Made by a program: the position numbers and the translations under genes
The notes under the pieces: model-generated
What the model saw: the letters and a program-made list of their open reading frames with translations, nothing else
What the model was told of the DNA's origin: nothing
Databases searched by the model: none
Assembly (NCBI GenBank): GCA_037130365.1
Contig: JBAXTE010000005.1
Coordinates: 62,001-126,000, forward strand
DNA length: 64,000 bases
Direction of reading: 5' to 3'
DNA from: JBAXTE01 sp037130365
Lineage (GTDB): Bacteria; Bacteroidota; Bacteroidia; Bacteroidales; WCHB1-69
Shown: positions 30,001-36,932 of the stretch, one piece after another
How the letters are laid out: every line of letters starts with the position of its first letter
Position numbering within the stretch: position 1 is the stretch's first letter

Positions 30001-32231
30001 AAATTTTTAGACGTTCCCGTTGCATTAACTCTCCCATCAATGGTTACATTACTTGCCCCATTTAAGTCAATTATAGGATTGGTAGCACTGCCACTTATTG
30101 TTAACCCAGCAACTGTTGGATAAATGGTTAGTGAAGTCCATGTTCCTGAATTTAAACTATTAGTTCCAGCTTCTGAAATTGAACTTGCCGCCATTGTTAT
30201 AACAATTGTTTTTCCCGTTTGAGAAAAACTGTTTATTGCAGCAAATGCTCCAAGTGCATTTGTAAATGAAGTGTAATTTCCGTCTGCACCATTTGAACCA
30301 TAAACATTTATTGGATCCTTCTGTCCTAAAACAAAATATTGAGATGCACCACCACCAGTTGTGCTTGTTATGTTAATTGAATTTCCATTTTCGGTTCCAC
30401 CAATCGAAGTATATGTTCCTGTTAAAGTTGTACTTTTTCCAATTTTGTCGTAAGGTGAAACTGGTGTTGATCGTGAAAGTGAAATTTTGCTATTTGTAAA
30501 GTTCCCAGTTGAAATCAATGACCAGTATTCGCTTGTGCTTTTAAAAATTAGTGTAGCATCGATTAATCCTCCAGAATTGCCCAAAAATGCTTCGCCAGTG
30601 ATAGTTGGAGTTCCTGTTGTTGTAGTAGGGTCAACTACCGACATTGGCAAATACGTTGTTCCTTTACCAAGGGGAAAAATATAGGTTGAGCCTGCAACTA
30701 AACTTGAGGGTAAGTTCCATGTAATTGGACCTAAAATAAACGAGGTTGTTGATCCTCCACTAATCCCAGAAGTTAATGTGTTAGCAATAGTTAACACTTT
30801 TCCGGAAGTTGTGAAAATTCCATTTAAAAGGGTTAATGTGCTGTTAATAGTAGTGTTGTTTGTAAGTGTTACTCCATTTACATTGTTTATTGTAAGATTG
30901 TTTATTGTAGAAGGCAATGCATTACCCGTTGATTGGGAAGATGAACCATTATAAGTATAATTTGCTCCTGAACTGAACGATCTTGTCGTAGTTTGAATTG
31001 AACCAGTTGCGCCACTCGAGGTTATTCCATTTGTATTTGCTGTTGCTAATCCAGCACCTGAACTTAATGTGAAAGTTCCGGTACTTCCATCAATTACAGA
31101 TGTTCCCATATTTAAAACGGAGCCACTATTTACTGTGAAATTTATTGCATTTGCCGAAATTGTTCCTCCAGATTTTGTGTATGTTTGAGTTCCTGATTTA
31201 TTGAAAACTACGCTTGCTGTACCATTCGTTTTACTAATTGTCCCTCCAGTTATTGAACAATTTCCAGTTAAATTTAATGTTCCAGTATAACCAGCAGCTC
31301 TAATAAAATCAAAAGTTCCTCCACTTATACTAAAATTACCTGTAATATTTAAAGTGCCGTTTGCAGTTGCTGCTGCACCGACTATTGAAAAATAACCTCC
31401 TTGAATATCTAAATTACCTGCAATATTTGTGGTAACTGTTGCAGAATTTGTTAACAGTAATATTTTTGGAGTTGAACCAGTAGATTTTATTGTAAAGTTA
31501 CCATTTACGGTTGTTAAGGATGATCCAAAACTACAGTCAACATATTGACCAGGGTTATCCCAAGTTATGTTTTGATATGTTGCGGATGCAAAAGCAAGAC
31601 TTGTTGCTCCAGCCATTCCTGTGACTTCAAGCGTAGAACCAGTGTTCCACGTAATTATTGGAATTGTTCCCCCGTCAGTGTTATGTCGATAGATACCTCC
31701 TGAGTTAACAGTACATCCACCGTCAAATGAGGATCCATTGGTATTGGTTCTGATAAAAGTACCCGCAATTGAAGTTGCTCCAGAAACTTTAACCCCACCC
31801 CCTGAAGACTGATCTAAAATTCCGCCAGCGTTTATCGTTAAGGAACTAAATTGAGTTCTATAAGTAGCACTATTAGAAATTGTTAATGTTCCTCCATTTT
31901 CAATAACAATCACATTTGAAGAGCCAGTTGTATAATTATCAACATTATGGGTGACATTATGAGTGTTTTTTATAGTAATTATTTTCGCTAACGTTGATGT
32001 TGGAACTGAACCAGCTGCAACCCATGCCGAACCATTGTAGGTTTCCCATGTTGAAGCTAAACTCCAATTGCCTGTGGCTTTTGATCGATAATCACCATTC
32101 GTTTGACTATAAATTGTTTGCGAAAACATCGTTAGGATAAGAACAATTGCAAAAATCAATTTTGCAATTTTCAAAAGATTTAGAAAGAGTGATGGGGTGT
32201 TTTTATTTGATAAAGTATTATTATTTTTCAT
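24078..32231 (-). CDS. Second giant beta-helix surface protein with T9SS sorting domain
   Basis: About 2717 residues from the ATG at 32231; an upstream ATG at 32288 would add 19 unlikely residues. A long N-terminus (MKNNNTLSNKN...) precedes the signal hydrophobic stretch, which ends TIYSQ (about residue 43). Next comes a NWSLASTWETYNGSAW opening and a strand-rich region (45-640), one beta-helix block (about 645-1405), W-x-G...W..NW units near 1414 and 1907 with NNLTIN / TITGNLN strands, the YIDGNCRKIGN block (2387), an LPVSFLSF region (2540), and a type A sorting domain (2643-2717). The last 330 residues closely match those of the neighbour at 13701-23795. Probably exported by T9SS to the surface; no enzyme motif. 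Confidence 0.85.
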   Translation of the reverse strand: MKNNNTLSNKNTPSLFLNLLKIAKLIFAIVLILTMFSQTIYSQTNGDYRSKATGNWSLASTWETYNGSAWVAAGSVPTSTLAKIITIKNTHNVTHNVDNYTTGSSNVIVIENGGTLTISNSATYRTQFSSLTINAGGILDQSSGGGVKVSGATSIAGTFIRTNTNGSSFDGGCTVNSGGIYRHNTDGGTIPIITWNTGSTLEVTGMAGATSLAFASATYQNITWDNPGQYVDCSFGSSLTTVNGNFTIKSTGSTPKILLLTNSATVTTNIAGNLDIQGGYFSIVGAAATANGTLNITGNFSISGGTFDFIRAAGYTGTLNLTGNCSITGGTISKTNGTASVVFNKSGTQTYTKSGGTISANAINFTVNSGSVLNMGTSVIDGSTGTFTLSSGAGLATANTNGITSSGATGSIQTTTRSFSSGANYTYNGSSSQSTGNALPSTINNLTINNVNGVTLTNNTTINSTLTLLNGIFTTSGKVLTIANTLTSGISGGSTTSFILGPITWNLPSSLVAGSTYIFPLGKGTTYLPMSVVDPTTTTGTPTITGEAFLGNSGGLIDATLIFKSTSEYWSLISTGNFTNSKISLSRSTPVSPYDKIGKSTTLTGTYTSIGGTENGNSINITSTTGGGASQYFVLGQKDPINVYGSNGADGNYTSFTNALGAFAAINSFSQTGKTIVITMAASSISEAGTNSLNSGTWTSLTIYPTVAGLTISGSATNPIIDLNGASNVTIDGRVNATGTSKNLIITNTSTSATAGTSTIRFINSASNNIIKYCNIKGAETNASSGIILFSTSISGLGNINNLITNNDITSDAAGRVNNAIYSAGSSGRDNSGNTISNNHIYDVWRFSSAATVSSYSIQLAGFNTNWIISGNSFYETTTFTPTQDGNSYNAIRVVNTSGNNFSIYGNFIGGKDSLCGGTAMVINGAKSHLFQAIYISAGTTTASSIQNNTIQNINYTSSNLNPWQGINIIAGNVDIGTTSGNTIGSNTGTGSIYITGNQKITNVYGINIGSTGIINCQNNSIGSITVDNAVGNGTNFYAINRNSASGTTTINSNSIGSSSTSNSINSNSISTGDAQSVYGVYNSGGGTITIDNNTIVNLTNSTTNGTTTTRGLINGIVSTTGTVTISNNTIQNLTIANANTSNTNTAAVAGIAITGAAFVKTITGNIISNLSNTSASFAGSVVGLYYSGFTGVNIVSENFIHSLSVNSSTTTAKIYGIQIAAGATTYSNNIINLGGNTATTIYGIYETGTSTYDNNIYFNTIYIGGSLSSGITNKSYCLFSAVTSNTRNFRNNIFMNARSTTSGASLHYAIYFNYTGNAFLNLDYNDYFVSGTGGVLGYYNGSNKTTLPLIASMDGNSLSINPTFTSAGGTSALNYYTAATLPGVTGTGITTDYAGITRSATPKMGALELNDYIWQGNTSIDFATPTNWVNGAVPPNGSDISFATTPANHCYLDQNRSLKNITNAQSLKYLVTNGKQLTITGNLNFTNSAKVDATSVSSVIIYAGTALQNIPNGIFLSNTVDGFSLNNSNGLTLSGNLTVAQTLTLSNGTFPIGNNTLTLNGAIAVTSGILTGGSTSNIVFGGSGASTNLPAITLNNLTLNRSNGINLSGSVGVGGTLALTSGTLTVGANSLTLSGNSPTRTTGNINASNSSATVVFANTLAITLPASVFTGNINNLTINGVGGVIAGSDLTIDGILNLAAANPSSTKGLLEMTISYASYPGTTNSSYLNSYILNMGSTATTVGLGDVTGTIKRSTILENTSYSFGHQLTTIALSTGTMPDAISVSVTIGTTPTGNPDAIKRTYEIVPTVPGGYTSTAHVTANFHYLDAELTSSISPYHVNTEANLVTMDYDIAGGWGTPDEHGRSSYDFTNNFVGMSNIPISYFINIPGHAWRTIFQLRDYIVDYYTWNGSIDTDWGRSVNWTPVGVPSDPSHVIIPDAATTPNDPILPSGVTINSLTFLNGGILIMGNETLTIKNTLSGGWEDQNSLGNDPGTSKVIFSMPGTTISGNAHFYNVEIGNGADISNQAGSTMKIANTIVRTGTGKWYADVFGATVEYNGGDQTVLLTDALPHYHNLILSGSGTKTLPSAPLTLHGNLTISGTATAPFADTLNLKGNLTINSGSTFVAEAFNYNIEGNIINNGTFTALTGSTIKMNSPSSAQIIEGTSSLTSFYNLITNNASGAGSVTIASPTEVSNTLTLSSGKLIVGGTTFGINGTINQTIGLVEVSSISSLSFGGSTAIMLNNNLFSNAPSLDSLIVNRSGGVTLGNQNMTVNGLLKLTSGTLNLGANTLIIAGISPVRTSGTIDASNASATLSFANAVPIILPTSFFTGVVNNLTMSGLGGVTLGEDITINKNLLFEAGLIYTGSNNLILSNVANAVTGASADNYIDGNCRKIGNTAFTFPIGKNNLYAPIGISAADGGGSATDYFTASYVSSMPNTDGLDSTKHDTTIVRISGMEYWLLNRVGTNNVEITLSWDARSGAVTNLSDLTIAHWNGTKWEDKGSSSTSGTTATGTITSSLISSFSPFTLASKNRSTNLLPVSFLSFDGKCENNQNVLNWVTASETNNSYFEIQKSTDAKSWDFVSKVTGAGNSTQKVNYEYLDNNIERSDLFYRLKQVDFDGKFEFSSVIFVKNCSNNFSEFTIFPNPTIAVVNLKFNGDKNQVRSIEIFNLLGEKVYFSDRFQSTIDLSDKQNGTYFIHVKSSTQSFVEKIVLQK

Positions 32232-32262
32232 AATTGTAATCTTTAAAAATAATTTATTTAAC

Positions 32263-32270
32263 CAAAAGTA
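32263..32270 (-). promoter_or_regulatory. Candidate -7 box for the second giant gene
   Basis: TACTTTTG on the minus strand, 31 bp before the ATG at 32231. A TTTG lies upstream (32289-32286), but the 15-bp spacing is shorter than usual. Confidence 0.3.
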
Positions 32271-32508
32271 ATATATTTTATGACACAAATATCATTTTGA
32301 GATAAAATATACCGTTTTAAGGTTTTTTGTTTTAACCTTTTACTATTTTGATTTATCTTAACGCCTCAAATTATTGTTTGTTCAATAAATAATACTAATA
32401 TATATATAAACAAAATTTATCTCCTAAACTTGACAGTTAAGCTGCATATCTTTTTCAAAATATATTTAGGTTTTATTAACAGAAAAGATTCTGATACATC
32501 TGTAGAAA

Positions 32509-33834
32509 CTAATATTTATCCAAATGTTTAAGTGCAGATTTTACAAAAAATACATTCCAATATTTTTCTTTTGTCATTTCTGACCAATGGATATGATTAA
32601 ATCGATACTGCACAGTTTGAATTTGACAAACAATGGTAATCAGAATAATAAGTGAGACAAAAAGATTTTTTGAAGTTTTAAATTTGATATGATGTAGTGC
32701 TAATCCGAGCAGTATCATAAAAACAGAAATAAATTCGACATATACTCTTGAGGAAAAACTTCCACCATAATACCAATTCCACCACGAAGAAAAAACATAC
32801 GTAATTAATAGAAAAAAACCAAACCAAGAAATGAATAAATATCGTGAATTTTTCCACAAGAAATATCCACCTACTAAAGAAATTAAGTAAAGTGGCGTAT
32901 ATAAAAACAAACCCTTTTTATAACTAAACAAAATATCAATAATGTGAGGATTTAAGAAATTAAACCCCTCATCTTGATAAGAATATATAATAAAACTGCC
33001 AGTAGAAATTTTATAAATCACAAATTGAATAGCAAATACTCCAATCACTATAAAAAGGCTAAACAACAAACGGACTTTATTTACAAAAAGATTGGAAACG
33101 CCTTTTTTAAATGTTATAAAATCTCCAGCTATAAACGGCAATACAAACAATATCAATCCATTAATAGGTCTAATTAGAATAATGACTCCAAATATCAGTG
33201 CGAGTATAGGAATATACTTTTTGCGAAAAGCACTAAAATATTGTTGTGAATAATATAAGAACATAGTGATAAAAGCAAATGAATATACATGAGACATAGA
33301 TGGTTCTCCTACGGTATAATAAAAGAGATTTGTACCGAACACTGCCGCAAAAAGCACCAACGATTTTTCCCATTCTTTAATATGATAACCTGCTAAAATT
33401 AAATTTAAAAAAACTAATCCAAGAAACAAATAAAACAAAGTAGCAATGGTGATAAAAATTGGATATAATTTTGAGTAACCATCGGTTTTGTAATCAAGCA
33501 AATAGCTCAGTAAGTGGGCCGTTAAAAAGAAAGGTAATTCTGCCACAGCAGTACCACAATAATATTTATTTATTGTTTTCCAATTTCCATTAGAACGATA
33601 ATCGTAAACGTTGTTTTTGTTGAAGTACTCTTTATTTTCAATCGTATCATAAAAACCAAAATTCAGATCATGATAGATAAACACAGCGGGGAGATAGGCG
33701 TAATAACCTTTCCCATCAACTCTTAAAATTCCTTTCCAATACTCTTTACCCCAATTAAGATTAGATGAAATCATAGTTATAAGCAACATGATAACCACAA
33801 TGGATATTTTTGAAGGGGTGACTTTTTTTATCAT
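32509..33834 (-). CDS. Polytopic membrane protein, GT-C glycosyltransferase-like
   Basis: A 441-residue integral membrane protein with roughly ten hydrophobic segments. After the first one, the loop ILRVDGKGYYAYLPAVFIYHDLNF carries an acidic residue in the position where GT-C (PMT/RgtA-like) glycosyltransferases keep catalytic aspartates. These enzymes move sugars from polyprenyl-phosphate donors on the outer face of the inner membrane. No C-terminal soluble domain is present. It stands alone between the giant surface gene and the divergent lysS, with its own promoter. The glycosyltransferase call is by overall shape only; an unassigned membrane protein is the alternative. Confidence 0.6.
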   Translation of the reverse strand: MIKKVTPSKISIVVIMLLITMISSNLNWGKEYWKGILRVDGKGYYAYLPAVFIYHDLNFGFYDTIENKEYFNKNNVYDYRSNGNWKTINKYYCGTAVAELPFFLTAHLLSYLLDYKTDGYSKLYPIFITIATLFYLFLGLVFLNLILAGYHIKEWEKSLVLFAAVFGTNLFYYTVGEPSMSHVYSFAFITMFLYYSQQYFSAFRKKYIPILALIFGVIILIRPINGLILFVLPFIAGDFITFKKGVSNLFVNKVRLLFSLFIVIGVFAIQFVIYKISTGSFIIYSYQDEGFNFLNPHIIDILFSYKKGLFLYTPLYLISLVGGYFLWKNSRYLFISWFGFFLLITYVFSSWWNWYYGGSFSSRVYVEFISVFMILLGLALHHIKFKTSKNLFVSLIILITIVCQIQTVQYRFNHIHWSEMTKEKYWNVFFVKSALKHLDKY

Positions 33835-33886
33835 TTAACAGTTGATTTGAATCAACAATTCAGGTATTTGAACTTTACTCAGAGTA

Positions 33887-33915
33887 CAAAGATAATTAAA
33901 ACTTCGAGTTTCAAA
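33887..33915 (-). promoter_or_regulatory. Putative promoter of the membrane protein gene
   Basis: Minus strand -33 TTTG (33915-33912), 17-bp spacer, -7 TATCTTTG (33894-33887), about 55 bp before the ATG at 33834. Confidence 0.4.
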
Positions 33916-34013
33916 ATGTTGTTTCATTTAATGCGTTAATATTTCCAATCATTTTTTTGAATGGGAAATATAATAACAGTAGAAAAGCTCGCAAATATTC
34001 ATTGGGTTTTTTG

Positions 34014-34021
34014 TACCTTTG
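34014..34021 (+). promoter_or_regulatory. Candidate -7 box for lysS
   Basis: TACCTTTG fits TAnnTTTG, 31 bp before the ATG at 34053. It supports that start over the longer open frame beginning at 33957. Confidence 0.4.
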
Positions 34022-34052
34022 TTGCCAAATATCACATAATAACGTTAAAATT

Positions 34053-35774
34053 ATGAGCATCGAGTTAAGCGAACAGGAAATAATCCGTCGCAATTGTTTA
34101 CAAGAACTAACATCTATGGGCATTGAGGCATATCCTGCAAAGGCGTATGAAGTGAATGCTACTACAACTGAAATATTAACCAAATTTGAGGCTGATCAAA
34201 CCCTTTTTCAAGAGGTATGTATTGCTGGAAGAATCATGAATCGCCGTATAATGGGAGCTGCAAGTTTTGTTGAACTTCAAGATTCGATGGGTCGTATTCA
34301 ATTGTATTTTAAACGCGATGATATTTGTCCCGACGAAGACAAAACCTTATATAATAATGTATTCAAGAAACAACTCGATCTAGGTGATATTATTGGCATA
34401 AAAGGATTTGTTTTTATTACACAAATGGGCGAAACCACTATTCACGTAAAAGAATTCACTATTCTAAGCAAAACCTTACGTCCATTACCTATTGTACGCG
34501 AAAAAGAAGATAAAGTATGGGACGCATTTACCGATCCAGAACAGAGATATAGAATGCGTTACCTTGATTTAATAGTTAACCCCGAGGTAAAAGAAACGTT
34601 TATAAAACGCACAAAATTAGTAAATACAATGCGTGAGTTTTTGAACGAAAAAGGATATCTTGAAGTGGAAACTCCAATTTTACAACCTATATATGGTGGC
34701 GCAGCGGCCCGTCCATTCAAAACACATCACAACACGCTCGATATGCCACTGTATCTTAGAATTGCCAATGAGCTATATTTAAAACGATTAATTGTTGGTG
34801 GTTTTGATGGTGTTTATGAATTTTCTAAGGATTTCCGTAACGAAGGAATGGATCGTTTTCATAATCCAGAGTTTACACAGATGGAGCTTTACGTTGCCTA
34901 CAAAGATTATTTTTGGATGATGGACACCGTAGAAGAGATGGTAGAAAGAGTTGCTATTGCATTGAATGGCACCACACAAATTCAAGTAGGCGAAAACCTC
35001 ATCGATTTTAAACGTCCTTGGAAACGATATACCATGTTTGAAGCTATTGAACATTTCACAGGTATCGATATTTCAAATATGAACGAAGCTGAACTACGCG
35101 AAACCGCTATCAAATTAAATGTTCCAATTGACGATAGCATGGGAAAAGGAAAATTGATTGATGAAATATTTGGCGAAAATTGTGAGCATTTGCTAATTCA
35201 ACCAACATTTATTTACGATTATCCTATTGAAATGTCGCCATTAGCAAAAAAACATCGTTCGAAAGCTGGGTTAGTTGAGCGTTTCGAAGCCGTTTGTAAC
35301 GCAAAAGAAATTTGTAACGCTTACTCCGAATTAAACGACCCAGTTGATCAACGCGAACGTTTCGAAAGCCAATTGGAATTAGGAAAACGTGGCGATGAAG
35401 AATCGATGGTTTTGGATGAAGATTTTTTAAGAGCGCTCGAATTTGGAATGCCTCCAACAGCCGGATTAGGCATTGGAATCGATCGATTAGCAATGATTAT
35501 GACCAATGCTCATTCTATTCAAGATGTCTTATTCTTTCCACAAATGCGTCCTGAGAAAAAGCCAGAAGTGGCTACAGACAACGATTATGAAGCTCGTGGA
35601 ATTCCTTCAGCATGGATTCCTGCACTTCGCAAACTCGGGTTCAATACCATAAATTCGCTTAAAGAGGCTAATGCACAAAAGCTCTTCAACGACTTGAATG
35701 GAATGCGCAAAAAACTAAAACTAGAAATTGGTGCTGCAAAACTAGAAGAGGTACAAGCCTGGATAGAAAAATAG
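34053..35774 (+). CDS. lysS: Lysine--tRNA ligase, class II
   Basis: 573 residues. The ATG at 34053 begins MSIELSEQEIIRRNCLQEL, the usual LysS start; an upstream frame would add 32 unrelated residues. An OB-fold anticodon-binding domain (about 55-160) is followed by the class II core with motif 1 (RTKLVNTMREFLNEKGYLEVETPIL, split here by its Pro), motif 2 (FRNEGMDRFHNPEFTQMELY) and motif 3 (PPTAGLGIGIDRLAMI). A C-terminal extension of about 65 residues after FPQMRPE (IPSAWIPALRKLGFNTINSL) is typical for Bacteroidota LysS and looks like a helical hairpin domain. It makes Lys-tRNA for translation. Confidence 0.96.
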   Translation: MSIELSEQEIIRRNCLQELTSMGIEAYPAKAYEVNATTTEILTKFEADQTLFQEVCIAGRIMNRRIMGAASFVELQDSMGRIQLYFKRDDICPDEDKTLYNNVFKKQLDLGDIIGIKGFVFITQMGETTIHVKEFTILSKTLRPLPIVREKEDKVWDAFTDPEQRYRMRYLDLIVNPEVKETFIKRTKLVNTMREFLNEKGYLEVETPILQPIYGGAAARPFKTHHNTLDMPLYLRIANELYLKRLIVGGFDGVYEFSKDFRNEGMDRFHNPEFTQMELYVAYKDYFWMMDTVEEMVERVAIALNGTTQIQVGENLIDFKRPWKRYTMFEAIEHFTGIDISNMNEAELRETAIKLNVPIDDSMGKGKLIDEIFGENCEHLLIQPTFIYDYPIEMSPLAKKHRSKAGLVERFEAVCNAKEICNAYSELNDPVDQRERFESQLELGKRGDEESMVLDEDFLRALEFGMPPTAGLGIGIDRLAMIMTNAHSIQDVLFFPQMRPEKKPEVATDNDYEARGIPSAWIPALRKLGFNTINSLKEANAQKLFNDLNGMRKKLKLEIGAAKLEEVQAWIEK

Positions 35775-35811
35775 AGTAACTTCTGTATTTGAATCTTTGT
35801 GAAATTAGGAT

Positions 35812-36252
35812 TTATTGAGATTTTTTATCATAATCAATCTCTTGAGCTAAAACTCCTTTTTCGTCATATATTTTCCAGATACCTATTTTTTTGCCATTTT
35901 TAAATTGGCCAGAATAAAAAAGTTTTCCCGATTCGTACCAAACATTCTTTAATCCATCCTCAACACCTTTGATGTAATTGCCTTCGCTCCATTTGTTGCC
36001 GTTTTCAAACCAGGCTGTCCAACGTCCATCTCTTAGAGAGTCTTGATAACCGCCTTCAATTTTTTTGGTTTTATTTGGCCAATAAAGTACCTCTTTTACT
36101 AATTCTTTCTTTTGTCCATCTTCTTTAAAATAACGTTCCAATTGTGGAGATCCATCAGGATATTTTTGTTCTACCACTTTTGTTAATTGCTGTTTGCAAG
36201 ATCCCATTGAAATAATTAGAATGAGGGCAAATACTAATCTCGATACTTTCAT
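35812..36252 (-). CDS. MORN-repeat (YwqK-like) lipoprotein
   Basis: 146 residues. Signal peptide with lipobox (SMGSC), lipidated Cys19. The mature part holds MORN-like repeats of the form EGGYQDSLRDGRWTAWFENGNKWSEGNY and YSGQFKNGKKIGIWKIYDEKG, as in the YwqK family. It overlaps the stop of the OmpH-like gene by one base, so it is translationally coupled and third in a recQ operon. Function unknown; such repeats in this phylum are usually on envelope proteins. The YwqK 'antitoxin' label from other genera is not supported here by any partner toxin. Confidence 0.78.
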   Translation of the reverse strand: MKVSRLVFALILIISMGSCKQQLTKVVEQKYPDGSPQLERYFKEDGQKKELVKEVLYWPNKTKKIEGGYQDSLRDGRWTAWFENGNKWSEGNYIKGVEDGLKNVWYESGKLFYSGQFKNGKKIGIWKIYDEKGVLAQEIDYDKKSQ

Positions 36253-36926
36253 TATTTAGTCGGTTTTTCTTTATATTCTTTATTTAATCCTTCAAGAATT
36301 TCTTTAGTAACATCCATTTTAGCATTTGTCACAATGATTGGACCTCCCTTAGTGTATCCTAGAATATAATCAGCACCATATTTTTCATTGAATTTTTGAG
36401 AATATGAAACGATGGCTTCGGTAATAACTCTGTTTATTTCCATTTCTTTAGCAGCCAATTGTTGAGTAAATTGCTCGTTCATTGCCATAATCTCTTCCCG
36501 TTCTTTCATCAGCTGTTTCTCCGCATTTTGAGCTTGAACTGCGTTAACAGAATTGTTTTGCATATTTATCTGATAATTCTTTACTTTTTGATCAAATGCA
36601 GCTTGCTTGGAAGTAAAAGTGCCTTCAAGTTTTCCTTTTTCAGCTTTAAGTTCTTCACGAAGTACATCAACTAATAGATAATTTTGAAATACAGAATCTG
36701 TATTAAAAAAAGCAATTTTTAAATTTCCGGTAGATGCTGATTTTTCACTAACTCCTGTTTTGCTATAGAAGTGCAAAAAATAAAGTACCGCAATTGCAAC
36801 AAAGAAAAACATATTAATAAATGTGGAAGGTCGTAACGGACATGACCTTGATTTTTTTTCTTCTTGCTCAATTAGTGGTTGCTTAATATCAAGATCATTG
36901 ATTTGCATGTTGTTTTCTTGTTCCAT
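36252..36926 (-). CDS. OmpH/Skp-like protein with an N-terminal membrane anchor
   Basis: 224 residues. Instead of a cleaved signal peptide there is a 30-residue acidic, cytoplasmic-type N-terminus followed by one membrane segment (about 34-50, INMFFFVAIAVLYFLHFY). Residues 68-210 match the OmpH/Skp family: IAFFNTDSVFQNYLL, a long coiled region rich in Glu, Gln and Lys, then GADYILGYTKGGPIIVTN. Skp relatives chaperone outer-membrane proteins in the periplasm; this one would be tethered to the inner membrane. It lies 6 bp after recQ and overlaps the next gene by one base. Confidence 0.82.
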   Translation of the reverse strand: MEQENNMQINDLDIKQPLIEQEEKKSRSCPLRPSTFINMFFFVAIAVLYFLHFYSKTGVSEKSASTGNLKIAFFNTDSVFQNYLLVDVLREELKAEKGKLEGTFTSKQAAFDQKVKNYQINMQNNSVNAVQAQNAEKQLMKEREEIMAMNEQFTQQLAAKEMEINRVITEAIVSYSQKFNEKYGADYILGYTKGGPIIVTNAKMDVTKEILEGLNKEYKEKPTK

Positions 36927-36932
36927 GTTTAA

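Noticed and set aside
13701..32231. Many 60-130 codon open frames on the opposite strand of the giant genes (for example 18214-18615 and 27253-27609)
   Set aside because: They are antisense frames inside strongly biased repeat coding sequence, rich in Val, Pro and Leu from complementing Asn/Thr/Gly codons, with no starts or domains of their own.
35812..36252. YwqK-type antitoxin of a toxin-antitoxin pair
   Set aside because: The protein is a lipoprotein with MORN repeats and has no partner toxin next to it.
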